A stretch of 60,808 nt of DNA from CAIKLP01 sp039798705 (GTDB lineage Bacteria > Bacteroidota > Bacteroidia > Sphingobacteriales > Sphingobacteriaceae): assembly GCA_039798705.1 (NCBI GenBank), contig JBDKFN010000004.1:1-60808 (forward strand). Direction: 5' to 3'. A program made the translations under genes and the position numbers. The first letter of the stretch is position 1, and every line of letters begins with the position of its first letter. Below are positions 43,371 to 51,605 of the stretch, one piece after another. Under the pieces are notes generated by a model. That model was not told the DNA's origin. It worked only from the letters and a program-made list of their open reading frames with translations, and ran no database searches.

Positions 43371-45476
43371 ATGAACAGCATGTTTAATACTACCTTTCAT
43401 TTTTCTTCTCAATCGACTTGGTGGATTTTGCTATGTGCATTCATTGCAACATTATATAGCCTAGTTTTATATTATCCACCTTCTGGATTCGCTAAGCCTT
43501 ATCGGTTTTTATTAACCGCTGCCCGTTGGGTATTGGTTTTTATATTAATGTTGTTTTTATTTTCTCCATTATTTACAAGTAAGTCTAGTAGAGAAGAAAA
43601 ACCCTTGTTGTTTTTTTTGCAAGACAATTCTAGTTCAATTTTAGCATCCAACAGAAAATCTTATTATCAGAATGAATACCTAAATCAACTCAATGATTTT
43701 AAGGCAAAATTGGCGGATAAGTTTGATGTCTCATTAATCAAATTTGGAGAATCCTTAGTTTTAGATCAAGCCAATCCTAATTACCAAGACCAGCAAACAG
43801 CTATTGCTGCTGCGATGCAACAGGTAGCTACACTCAGTATTAATAAAAATGTTGCGGCAGTTGTTTTAGCTACTGACGGAATTGCGAATCAAGGTCAAGA
43901 CCCATTATATGAATCGCAGAAATTAGCATTGCCAATTTATACCGTTTGCTTGGGCGATCCAAGAGTGCAGAAAGATGCCGCAATAAAAGATGTTCAGGTA
44001 AATGATGTGGTATTTAAAGACACTTATTTTCCAGTAAATATTCAATTGAAAGCGTTCTCCTTAGCTGGCAAGTCGACAGATTTAATTATTTTTCAAAATG
44101 GGGTGCAGAAAAAAAAGCTTAAGGTTAATATAAATAAAAATGATTTTTTTGCGACAATTCCTTTTGAGCTTTTTGCAGATCAAGTAGGCTTACAAACGTA
44201 TACCGTTAAATTAAATCCAATTAATGGAGAGCAAAATTCTGCAAACAACACCTTTTATTTTTATGTAAATGTGTTAGCGAACAAACAAAAGGTACTGCTT
44301 TATGCAAACGCTGCACACCCCGATTTGGCTGCATTTTCGTCGATTATAAAAGCAAACGAACAATACGAATTAACAACTTTAATAGCTGAAGATATTGCAC
44401 CAAAAGATTTAGCTAAATTTCAATTGTTAATCTTACATCAATTACCTTCAGGTAACAATGCTTCCTTTGATTTGCTTTCACAAGCGAAAGCATTAAATAT
44501 TCCAGTCTTTTATATAGTTGGTCCGCAAACATATATTGATTTATATAATAGACAAAATACGGCTACGCAAATTCTCAATGCCAATTCAAAACTAAACGAA
44601 GTAACGGCATTGTTCAACGATGATTTTTATTATTTTAATTTAACGCCAGAAACCAAAAGTTTAATTGCGCAGTTGCCGCCTTTGAATGCGCCATTTGGAA
44701 GTTACCAAACACAAGCAAACGCGCAAGTTTTATTGAAGCAACAAGTAGGCTCGGTGTCAACAAATATGCCATTGTTAAGCTTTAATATACAAAATGGATA
44801 TAAGTCTGCTAGTTTATTTGGAGACGGTATTTGGCGATGGCGATTGGTTAATTATCAGCTAGCAAATAATACGGCTGCGGTGGAAGAGCTTATTCAGAAA
44901 ACAATACAGTTTTTAGTGTTGCAATCAGATAACAGAAAGTTCAATGTAAAAATTCAAAATAACAACATTGTAGCTGGTGAGGAAATAAATTTCAATGCTA
45001 CATTATACAACGATAGTTACCAGGCAATCACTGGGCCAGACGTACAATTGAAAATTAAAAATAGCCAAGGAAAGAATTTCGACTTCGTTTTTTCTAAGAA
45101 TAACATCAATTACGAATTAAATGCAGGGGCATTCCCAGCAGGAGTGTATTCTTTTAGCGCTAAAACGCAATTAGGCGCTGTTCAGTTCGTCGACAAAGGC
45201 AACTTTACAATTAGGGCAAACCAATTAGAGCAAATGGATACAAGGGCTAATTTTGACTTGTTGAATAATATTTCGAAACAGTCTGGAGCAATTAGTTTTC
45301 AAGACAACAAATTGTCGGCCTTAGCAGATACATTATTGTTCAATCAAAACTATAAACGCATAGCCTACGAAGCAACAACCAGTAAAGAGTTAATTGACCT
45401 AAATTGGATTTTAAGCTTTATACTAGCATTGGCTAGCTTAGAATGGTTTGGAAGAAAGCGACTGGGCAGGTATTAA
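43371..45476 (+). CDS. Large membrane protein with VWA-like domain
   Basis: A 701-residue protein with two N-terminal membrane helices (WWILLCAFIATLYSLVLYY ~18-36; AARWVLVFILMLFLFSPLF ~50-68), a large periplasmic part and a C-terminal helix (LNWILSFILALASLEWF). After helix 2, LLFFLQDNSSSIL has the DxSxS pattern of a von Willebrand A metal site, followed by AVVLATDGIANQGQDP, the usual second VWA segment. A cysteine-free beta-rich region (FNATLYNDSYQ) lies near 540. This is a common uncharacterised Bacteroidota family, related in layout to BatA-type aerotolerance proteins. An internal start at Met4 is equally possible. Confidence 0.8.
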   Translation: MNSMFNTTFHFSSQSTWWILLCAFIATLYSLVLYYPPSGFAKPYRFLLTAARWVLVFILMLFLFSPLFTSKSSREEKPLLFFLQDNSSSILASNRKSYYQNEYLNQLNDFKAKLADKFDVSLIKFGESLVLDQANPNYQDQQTAIAAAMQQVATLSINKNVAAVVLATDGIANQGQDPLYESQKLALPIYTVCLGDPRVQKDAAIKDVQVNDVVFKDTYFPVNIQLKAFSLAGKSTDLIIFQNGVQKKKLKVNINKNDFFATIPFELFADQVGLQTYTVKLNPINGEQNSANNTFYFYVNVLANKQKVLLYANAAHPDLAAFSSIIKANEQYELTTLIAEDIAPKDLAKFQLLILHQLPSGNNASFDLLSQAKALNIPVFYIVGPQTYIDLYNRQNTATQILNANSKLNEVTALFNDDFYYFNLTPETKSLIAQLPPLNAPFGSYQTQANAQVLLKQQVGSVSTNMPLLSFNIQNGYKSASLFGDGIWRWRLVNYQLANNTAAVEELIQKTIQFLVLQSDNRKFNVKIQNNNIVAGEEINFNATLYNDSYQAITGPDVQLKIKNSQGKNFDFVFSKNNINYELNAGAFPAGVYSFSAKTQLGAVQFVDKGNFTIRANQLEQMDTRANFDLLNNISKQSGAISFQDNKLSALADTLLFNQNYKRIAYEATTSKELIDLNWILSFILALASLEWFGRKRLGRY

Positions 45477-45494
45477 TCGAAATCGAGGTAGGCC

Positions 45495-45827
45495 TTAAAA
45501 AAAGTAAAATCTTTTTTTCTTTTCAACGGTATCTGTTCTTGGAATTTTAACAATCACATAAACATCTTCATTGTCTTTTTTCATCAGGTACTTTTCCCTG
45601 CCGAATTTCTCTAATTTATTTTGATCTGTAGTGAGGGAGTTAAAATCTTTTTCCATACGATCAATGTCCTTGATGTAATATGCTTTTTGATCTTCCAGTA
45701 ATTTTAAGTCGTTGTAATGTTGGTATTGACTAATTAGATCGTTTCTATCAAACACTAACATCCATACAATAAATAAGGCGAAGCTTAAATAGTATTTGTT
45801 TTTTAAGATGTTTAGAAACTTTTTCAT
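45495..45827 (-). CDS. FtsB-like septum formation initiator protein
   Basis: A 110-residue bitopic protein of the FtsB/DivIC family, which with FtsL and FtsQ activates septal wall synthesis. One membrane helix at about residues 12-26 (YYLSFALFIVWMLVF), then a coiled coil (~36-72) and the family segment KLEKFGREKYLMKKDNEDVYVI. The short basic tail is typical. It lies downstream of eno on the same strand, but a terminator-like hairpin sits just before its start, so expression is probably controlled by read-through or its own promoter. Confidence 0.87.
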   Translation of the reverse strand: MKKFLNILKNKYYLSFALFIVWMLVFDRNDLISQYQHYNDLKLLEDQKAYYIKDIDRMEKDFNSLTTDQNKLEKFGREKYLMKKDNEDVYVIVKIPRTDTVEKKKRFYFF

Positions 45828-45836
45828 TTTTTGGTA

Positions 45837-45874
45837 AAAAAAAGGACAGATGCCCGCTTGTTAACATCTGTCCT
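45837..45874 (-). terminator. Terminator hairpin between eno and ftsB
   Basis: On the minus strand AGGACAGATG (45874-45865) pairs perfectly with CATCTGTCCT (45852-45843) across a 12-base loop, followed by six more T. It ends nine bases before the ftsB ATG. It is a good terminator for eno; the loop complementarity described in the next entry suggests more than simple termination. Confidence 0.8.
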
Positions 45875-45905
45875 CATAATAATTTTAACCACAAGCGGTT
45901 TTCAT
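45854..45905 (-). promoter_or_regulatory. Possible attenuator/pseudoknot in the ftsB leader
   Basis: The terminator loop UUAACAAGCGG (45864-45854) is complementary over 11 bases to the upstream segment CCGCUUGUGGUUAA (45898-45885), leaving a three-base bulge. That upstream segment is covered by a six-codon ORF (ATG at 45905, peptide MKTACG, TAA ending at 45885). A degenerate promoter (TTTCTTTG, 45930-45923; TTG about 20 bases upstream) could start transcription just before it. Structure predicted by eye only. Confidence 0.4.
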
Positions 45906-46019
45906 GTTTTATGTTTCGGATACAAAGAAAATAATCTTAACCGGTTTTAGTCAATGTTAATTTTCAACATATCAACATTTTAAAGATACAAAAAACCGAA
46001 ATTAAAATCCAAATTAAAA

Positions 46020-47312
46020 TTATCGGTTTAAAAATTTAAAATCTTTACCAATGTAATATGCATTGCTTCCTAATTCTTCTTCAATTCTAAGTAACTGATT
46101 GTACTTTGCAATCCGGTCTGATCTAGATGCAGAACCAGTTTTTATTTGACCGCAATTTAAAGCAACTGCTAAATCTGCAATGGTGGTATCTTCTGTTTCA
46201 CCACTTCTATGACTCATTACAGAAGTATAACCATTTCTATGTGCTAAATTAACAGCATCAATGGTTTCTGTAATTGATCCGATTTGATTTACTTTTACTA
46301 AAATAGAATTCGCAATTCCTTTCTCAATTCCTGTTGCTAATCTTTTTACATTCGTTACAAATAAATCGTCTCCTACAATTTGTGTAGTAGCGCCAATGCT
46401 TTTGGTTAATGCAGCCCAGCCATTCCAGTCATCTTCTGCAAGACCATCTTCAATTGAAATAATCGGGTATTTTTTGCACCAATCTGTCCAGTAATTTACC
46501 ATCTCAGCTGATGTTAATTTTTCGCCACCAGATTTGTGAAAATGATAAACGCCTTCGTCTGCTTTGTATAATTCAGATGCAGCAGCGTCCATTGCAATGT
46601 AAACATCTTCTCCTGGGCGATAGCCTGCAGTTTCTATTGCTTGTAATACAATTTCAATGGCTTCTGTATTTGAACCAATATTAGGTGCAAAACCACCTTC
46701 GTCGCCTACGTTTGTAGAATAACCTTTTTTCTTCAACACAGATTTTAAATGATGAAAAATTTCTGTTCCCATTCTTAATCCTTCAGAAAAACTAGCGGCA
46801 CCAATAGGCATTACCATAAATTCTTGAAAATCGATTTTGTTGTCAGCATGTGCACCACCATTCAAAATATTCATCATTGGAATGGGTAATGTATTTGCAT
46901 TGACACCGCCAATGTAACGATACAATGGTTGGCGTGATTCCTGTGCTGCAGCTTTTGCTACTGCCATTGAAACACCAAGGATTGCGTTAGCACCCATGTT
47001 ACCTTTGTTTTCTGTGCCATCAATGACATTCATTAAATTGTCTATGCTGTTTTGGTTAAAAACATCCATGCCCATTAATTCAGGAGCAATTTTATCGTTA
47101 ACATTTTTAACAGCGTTTAACACGCCTTTACCTAAATAAACGCTTTTGTCGTTATCTCTTAATTCAACAGCTTCATGTGTGCCAGTAGATGCGCCAGAAG
47201 GAACCGCAGCTCTTCCCATCAACCCGTTTTCGGTTAACACTTCTACTTCGACTGTAGGGTTACCTCTAGAGTCTAAGATTTGTCTTGCACGTACATCAAT
47301 TATAATACTCAT
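46020..47312 (-). CDS. eno: Enolase
   Basis: Converts 2-phosphoglycerate to phosphoenolpyruvate in glycolysis and the reverse. The 430 residues show the family features: ARQILDSRGNPTVEVEV at the N terminus, GASTGTHEAVELRD (mobile loop), metal ligands in YIAMDAAASE, ISIEDGLAEDDW and IVGDDLFVTN, catalytic Lys in ANSILVKVNQIGS and the signature SHRSGETEDTTIADLAVA. It follows carA by 29 bases on the same strand, so the two are probably co-transcribed and under the carA leader's control. Confidence 0.98.
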   Translation of the reverse strand: MSIIIDVRARQILDSRGNPTVEVEVLTENGLMGRAAVPSGASTGTHEAVELRDNDKSVYLGKGVLNAVKNVNDKIAPELMGMDVFNQNSIDNLMNVIDGTENKGNMGANAILGVSMAVAKAAAQESRQPLYRYIGGVNANTLPIPMMNILNGGAHADNKIDFQEFMVMPIGAASFSEGLRMGTEIFHHLKSVLKKKGYSTNVGDEGGFAPNIGSNTEAIEIVLQAIETAGYRPGEDVYIAMDAAASELYKADEGVYHFHKSGGEKLTSAEMVNYWTDWCKKYPIISIEDGLAEDDWNGWAALTKSIGATTQIVGDDLFVTNVKRLATGIEKGIANSILVKVNQIGSITETIDAVNLAHRNGYTSVMSHRSGETEDTTIADLAVALNCGQIKTGSASRSDRIAKYNQLLRIEEELGSNAYYIGKDFKFLNR

Positions 47313-47341
47313 ATCTTTTTATTTTAAATTAATTCAGTTGA

Positions 47342-48439
47342 TTAGTTTAACATCGCCACAAAGTCATCAAATAAATACCTTGAATCATGTGGTCCTGGAG
47401 AAGACTCCGGATGGTATTGCACAGAGAACGCCTTTTTCCCTTTAACTCTAATTCCTTCTATGCTTTGGTCGTTTAAATTAATATGGGTTATTTCTACTAA
47501 TTCAGATTGGTGAACATCTTCTGGAATCACTCCAAAACCATGATTTTGAGAAGTTACTTCACAGTGGTTGATGATTACATTTTTAACAGGGTGATTTAAA
47601 CCACGATGACCATTAAACATTTTGTGTGTACGAATGCCATTTGCTTGTGCTAATAATTGATGGCCTAAGCAAATTCCAAAAAGAGGTTGTTCTGCTGCTA
47701 AAATATTTTTTACGGTTTCTATTGCATAAGGCATTGCTGCTGGATCTCCGGGGCCATTAGATATAAAATAGCCATCTGGGTTCCAAGCTTTCATTTCTTC
47801 AAAAGTAGTTTTTGCAGGAAAAACTTTCACTAATACATCGCGTTCATTAAAGCATCTCAAAATATTTTTCTTAACACCTAAGTCTAAAACGGCTACTTTC
47901 TTTTTTGCATTTTCGTTGCCTAATAAATAGGCTGTTTTTGTACTTACTATAGATGAAAGTTCTAAGCCAACCATTGAAGGAGTTGCCGCTAATTTTTCTT
48001 TCAATTCTTCTATCGTGAAATTTTCAGATGAAATAATTGCATTCATTGCGCCTTTCGCTCTTATATGACGAACCAATTGTCGAGTATCTACATCAGAAAT
48101 ACCAACGATGTGGTCTTCAGAAAAATAATCTTGAATCGACTTTTCTGCCATTTTTCTAGAAAATCCTACATTGAAATTTTTGCAAACTAAACCGGCAATT
48201 TTAATAGACTCTGATTCTACATCGGCTTCGGCTATACCATAATTCCCTATATGGGCATTAGTGGTAACCATAATTTGACCAAAATAAGAAGGGTCTGTGA
48301 AAATCTCTTGGTAGCCAGTCATGCCGGTGTTGAAACATATTTCACCAGTTGTGGTACCAATTTTGCCTGCGGCCTTACCTTTAAATACGCTACCGTCTGC
48401 TAAAAGCAATATTGCCGGGATGCTGCTAATTTCTGCCAT
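47342..48439 (-). CDS. carA: Carbamoyl-phosphate synthase, small (glutaminase) subunit
   Basis: CarA hydrolyses glutamine and passes ammonia to CarB for carbamoyl phosphate synthesis (pyrimidines and arginine). The 365 residues have the N-terminal domain (LLLADGSVFKGKAAGK; CFNTGMTGYQEIFTDPSY) and a class-I amidotransferase domain with catalytic Cys in FGICLGHQLLAQ near 260 and His-Glu in VQYHPESSPGPHD near 346. carB is not in the window. Upstream lies a leader with an ORF, a hairpin and a terminator, pointing to transcription attenuation. Confidence 0.97.
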   Translation of the reverse strand: MAEISSIPAILLLADGSVFKGKAAGKIGTTTGEICFNTGMTGYQEIFTDPSYFGQIMVTTNAHIGNYGIAEADVESESIKIAGLVCKNFNVGFSRKMAEKSIQDYFSEDHIVGISDVDTRQLVRHIRAKGAMNAIISSENFTIEELKEKLAATPSMVGLELSSIVSTKTAYLLGNENAKKKVAVLDLGVKKNILRCFNERDVLVKVFPAKTTFEEMKAWNPDGYFISNGPGDPAAMPYAIETVKNILAAEQPLFGICLGHQLLAQANGIRTHKMFNGHRGLNHPVKNVIINHCEVTSQNHGFGVIPEDVHQSELVEITHINLNDQSIEGIRVKGKKAFSVQYHPESSPGPHDSRYLFDDFVAMLN

Positions 48440-48462
48440 ATTATTTTTTTGTTTTTGGGTAT

Positions 48463-48491
48463 AAAAAAGGCCTTGTAGTATCTACAAAGCC
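48463..48491 (-). terminator. Attenuator-type terminator in the carA leader
   Basis: On the minus strand GGCUUUGUAG (48491-48482), loop AUA, CUACAAGGCC (48478-48469), then six U. The pairing is complete on the minus-strand RNA (one G-U), but has a mismatch on the plus strand, so it is built to work toward carA. No gene upstream on this strand needs a terminator: panB is divergent. It ends 23 bases before the carA ATG. Confidence 0.75.
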
Positions 48492-48507
48492 GCTGTTCCA
48501 GAAATGA

Positions 48508-48564
48508 TTAAATTGGATCGTTTCCGATCGAACAAAAATCAATGCATTTTTGGAGTGTTTTCAT
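48508..48564 (-). CDS. Possible carA leader peptide ORF
   Basis: An 18-codon ORF, MKTLQKCIDFCSIGNDPI, begins six bases after the -7 box, so its mRNA would be almost leaderless. Its 3' half covers a hairpin with GAAA loop (GATCG / CGATC, 48529-48516), and its stop lies 16 bases before the terminator stem. The RNA within it has a U-rich run (GAUUUUUGUU). No run of Arg or other regulatory codons is present, so it would act by ribosome position rather than by charged-tRNA sensing. Whether it is translated is unknown. Confidence 0.4.
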   Translation of the reverse strand: MKTLQKCIDFCSIGNDPI

Positions 48565-48570
48565 CGAATG

Positions 48571-48578
48571 CAAAGGTA
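48571..48578 (-). promoter_or_regulatory. -7 promoter box of the carA leader
   Basis: CAAAGGTA on the plus strand reads TACCTTTG on the minus strand, matching TAnnTTTG. It predicts a leader of about 125 bases before carA. No clear -33 TTTG was found. Confidence 0.55.
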
Positions 48579-48642
48579 ATAATTTTCAACTATTCTTCCG
48601 CTTTTTTTGAAAGATCAATTTAAAAATCGGACTTTTACTTTG

Positions 48643-48682
48643 TTGGCAGAAAAAACCCAAAATTGGGCGTAAATTTGCCCAA
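48643..48682 (+). promoter_or_regulatory. panB promoter with overlapping inverted repeats
   Basis: The -7 box TAAATTTG (48670-48677) has a TTG (48643-48645) about 24 bases upstream. TTGGGC (48663-48668) and GCCCAA (48677-48682) form an inverted repeat spanning the box, and CCCAA (48656-48660) pairs with the same TTGGG. A repressor bound here would block transcription. No such regulator is known to me. Confidence 0.45.
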
Positions 48683-48715
48683 AGGAATTATTAATATAAC
48701 AATAGCAAAAAAAAC

Positions 48716-49531
48716 ATGTCTGTTCATAAAGAAACCAAAAGAATAACCACACATACACTTCACGAAATGAAGTCTAAAAAGGAGCAAATCGCAATGTTAA
48801 CGGCATACGATTATTCTACTGCTTTAATTTTGGATGAGGCAGGAATTGATGTTTTATTGGTGGGAGATTCCGCATCTAATGTGATGGCAGGACATGAGAC
48901 TACATTACCGATCACGTTAGATCAAATGATATACCATGCTTCTTCTGTAGTAAGAGCAGTGAAACGTGCGCTAGTAGTAGTTGACTTGCCATTTGGTTCA
49001 TATCAAGGAAATTCAAAAGAAGCATTGCAATCTTCTATTCGAATTATGAAAGAATCAGGAGCGCATGCTGTCAAATTAGAAGGTGGAGCAGAAGTAAAAG
49101 AATCTATTGAAAGGATTATATCTGCTGGTGTTCCGGTAATGGGACATTTGGGTTTAACACCGCAGTCAATTTATAAATTCGGAACCTATACTGTTAGAGC
49201 AAAAGAGCAAGCGGAAGCAGATAAATTAATTTCAGATGCGAAAGTTTTGCAGGAAGCAGGTTGTTTCGCTTTAGTTTTAGAAAAAATTCCAGCTAGCTTA
49301 GCAAAAAAAGTAGCAGAAGAATTAACAATTCCAATTATTGGAATAGGAGCAGGCGCAGGAGTTGACGGACAGGTTTTAGTAGTGAATGATTTATTGGGTT
49401 TAACTAAAGGGTTTAAACCTCGTTTCTTAAGACAATACTTAAATTTATTTGAAGAAATAAACGGCGCTGTAAAATCATATATCAAAGACGTGAAAACGCA
49501 CGAATTCCCGAACGAAAAGGAGCAATATTAA
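48716..49531 (+). CDS. panB: 3-methyl-2-oxobutanoate hydroxymethyltransferase
   Basis: PanB transfers a hydroxymethyl group from 5,10-methylene-THF to 2-oxoisovalerate, making ketopantoate for pantothenate and CoA. The 271 residues contain MLTAYDYSTALILDEAGID, metal-binding Asp in LLVGDSASNV and VVDLPFGSYQ, VKLEGG near 122, VMGHLGLTPQS and catalytic Glu in FALVLEKIP. It matches family length. The RluA-type gene starts four bases after its stop, so these two form an operon. Confidence 0.97.
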   Translation: MSVHKETKRITTHTLHEMKSKKEQIAMLTAYDYSTALILDEAGIDVLLVGDSASNVMAGHETTLPITLDQMIYHASSVVRAVKRALVVVDLPFGSYQGNSKEALQSSIRIMKESGAHAVKLEGGAEVKESIERIISAGVPVMGHLGLTPQSIYKFGTYTVRAKEQAEADKLISDAKVLQEAGCFALVLEKIPASLAKKVAEELTIPIIGIGAGAGVDGQVLVVNDLLGLTKGFKPRFLRQYLNLFEEINGAVKSYIKDVKTHEFPNEKEQY

Positions 49532-49535
49532 TCAC

Positions 49536-50216
49536 ATGCGCATAATTTTCGAAGACAATCATTTATTGGTTATCAATAAAGACGCAGGCGTGTTGGTTCA
49601 AGGCGATAAAACGGGAGATACCCCCTTGTCGGATCTAGCCAAAGCCTATGTCAAAGAAAAATACCAAAAGCCTGGAGATGTTTTTATGGGTGTAATTCAT
49701 CGCATAGATCGACCGGTTAGTGGTTTAGTTTTAATGGCTAGAACAAGTAAAGCCTTAGAGCGCATGAATGACCAATTCAAAAATAGACACATCGAAAAAA
49801 AATATTTAGCAGTGGTAAGAAATCAGCCACCTGCAACAGCTGGGAATTTGGTGCATTGGTTGATTAAAAATCCAGAAACAAATGTTACTAAAGCATACGA
49901 TAAAGAAGTGCCCAACAGTATGCGTTCTGAATTAAATTACAGATTACTCGGAACCTTAGATGGATTTTATTTATTGGAAGTTAATCCGATAACTGGAAGG
50001 CCGCATCAGATTAGGGTTCAGTTGGCAAGTATGAATTGCCCTATCGTAGGAGATAATAAATACGGGTATCCTAGAGGGAATAAAGATAAAAGTATTTGCT
50101 TGCATGCGCACAGTGTAAAGTTTATACATCCTGTAAAAAAAGAGGAAATGCAACTTTTCGCGGCACTTCCTCTTGATTCTTTTTGGCAAAAATTCTCGAC
50201 ATTGCTGTCTAAGTAA
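49536..50216 (+). CDS. RluA family pseudouridine synthase
   Basis: A 226-residue RNA pseudouridine synthase lacking an S4 domain. The catalytic Asp58 lies in VIHRIDRPVSGLVLMAR; GRPHQIRVQLA and the C-terminal LHAHSVKFIHPVKKE are also family hallmarks. The N terminus MRIIFEDNHLLVINKDAGVLVQ is complete. It might modify rRNA or tRNA; the target cannot be read from sequence. It is converging with the hydrolase gene, stop codons being adjacent, with no visible terminator between them. Confidence 0.93.
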   Translation: MRIIFEDNHLLVINKDAGVLVQGDKTGDTPLSDLAKAYVKEKYQKPGDVFMGVIHRIDRPVSGLVLMARTSKALERMNDQFKNRHIEKKYLAVVRNQPPATAGNLVHWLIKNPETNVTKAYDKEVPNSMRSELNYRLLGTLDGFYLLEVNPITGRPHQIRVQLASMNCPIVGDNKYGYPRGNKDKSICLHAHSVKFIHPVKKEEMQLFAALPLDSFWQKFSTLLSK

Positions 50217-51503
50217 TTATTCTTTTATGATGCGTTCGTAAATAATTCCTTCATTGGAAATAATTTTCAGCATATAAATTCCTGAATTTAAATTTGACAA
50301 GTTCAATTCCATCTGATTAGAATGATTTCCTACTTGAACTAAAATAGTTCTACCAGTTATGTCTTGTATATTTATTAGTTCTATAGTTGATTGCTCATTT
50401 CTTAATTCGATGTTAACACTATGCTGGCTTGGGTTTGGATAGATTTTCGCAGTCTTTATAGCTGCTGAATAAATTCCAGTTAATGGGCAGTCTGCACTAT
50501 CAATTTCATTGATATGTGTAAATGGATTATTTCCTGTTAATTTTAAAACATCGTAGTATAAAAATTGACTAACAAATAAAATTGTGGTATCCATCCATTG
50601 TTTTTGAGCAGGTAATGAACCGTAGAAAGGTACGTGGTCTTGTCCGCAATAAGTATAAAAACGGTTAACCATATTTTTATTGTTCAAAGACTTTCTAATG
50701 CTGCTGCCGCCACTTACATTTAGTAAAGGTATAGTGTTAAATAATTTTATCACTGCTGTACCATAAGGAACGGTATTGTCTGCCGTACCATGCATATTTA
50801 AAACTGGTATATTTCTGTCTTTTGCTTGAATCCAAGACGTGTCACCAATGGCGCCACATAAATTAATTACAGCTTGTACTTCATCACTATTTGTTAAAAT
50901 ATTAGTTGTTCCTTTGAAGCCGCCTAATCCTTGTCCACCGGGAACATATGCGCTGGTATCAACTCCCGCAACAAGTTCTTGAGGCTCATCTAAAAATGCA
51001 ACATGCAATGCGGTAAATCCACCTGCTGAAGAACCGCCATAAATAATCATGTTGGTGTCAATTAGGTATTGTGCAGCATTTGCACGTACATGCCTAACTG
51101 CTGCACGTCCATCTTGCATGGCACGCCATACGGCTCTTTTAGCATTTGTTGCATCAAATGTTTCGTAACCTAAACGGTAATTTTGCGATACAGTTACATA
51201 GCCTCTTTTAGCAAAAGCCCTGCAAAGTGCTACAACATCTGCTGTTTCTTTTGAGCCTGAAAGAAAAGATCCGCCATGTGTAAAAAACACAACAGGTCTT
51301 TTTGTTAGTGAATCATTTTTTGGTAAATAAATATCATATAATTGATTTTCAGGAGCAGAAGAATTAGCTGTTACGTTAGCTCCATATTTTACATTTAATA
51401 TAGAATCATAAGTAAAGCTTGGGCTTAAATATCTTTGCGCTTTTGCTGTTGAAAATATTCCAAAAGTTAAAAGCAAGGTTGCGAGGTAAAGTGTTTTTTT
51501 CAT
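50217..51503 (-). CDS. Secreted alpha/beta-hydrolase (esterase-like) with T9SS domain
   Basis: A 428-residue secreted carboxylesterase/lipase-like protein. Signal peptide to about residue 22 (STAKAQ). The oxyanion motif is FFTHGGSFLSG near 74; the nucleophile Ser159 is in YGGSSAGGF; candidate Asp and His lie in MHGTADNTVPYG and CGQDHVPFYG. Residues ~350-428 are a type IX sorting domain (AKIYPNPSQHSVNIEL, GIYMLKIISNEG, final RIIKE). It is the fourth T9SS cargo protein in the window and lies away from the main cluster. Substrate unknown. Confidence 0.9.
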   Translation of the reverse strand: MKKTLYLATLLLTFGIFSTAKAQRYLSPSFTYDSILNVKYGANVTANSSAPENQLYDIYLPKNDSLTKRPVVFFTHGGSFLSGSKETADVVALCRAFAKRGYVTVSQNYRLGYETFDATNAKRAVWRAMQDGRAAVRHVRANAAQYLIDTNMIIYGGSSAGGFTALHVAFLDEPQELVAGVDTSAYVPGGQGLGGFKGTTNILTNSDEVQAVINLCGAIGDTSWIQAKDRNIPVLNMHGTADNTVPYGTAVIKLFNTIPLLNVSGGSSIRKSLNNKNMVNRFYTYCGQDHVPFYGSLPAQKQWMDTTILFVSQFLYYDVLKLTGNNPFTHINEIDSADCPLTGIYSAAIKTAKIYPNPSQHSVNIELRNEQSTIELINIQDITGRTILVQVGNHSNQMELNLSNLNSGIYMLKIISNEGIIYERIIKE

Positions 51504-51554
51504 TTCTACGAGTTTGATTATTTGATGAATATAAATAAAAAAATAGAATGCAAT

Positions 51555-51589
51555 AAAAAAGGCCCAAATCTATTAGAATTGGGCCTTTT
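51555..51589 (-). terminator. Terminator of icd
   Basis: On the minus strand AAAAGGCCCAA (51589-51579) pairs with TTGGGCCTTTT (51567-51557), loop of 11 bases, and a T tract follows. It separates icd from the downstream hydrolase gene. Confidence 0.8.
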
Positions 51590-51605
51590 AAATATTAGTT
51601 TAGAA

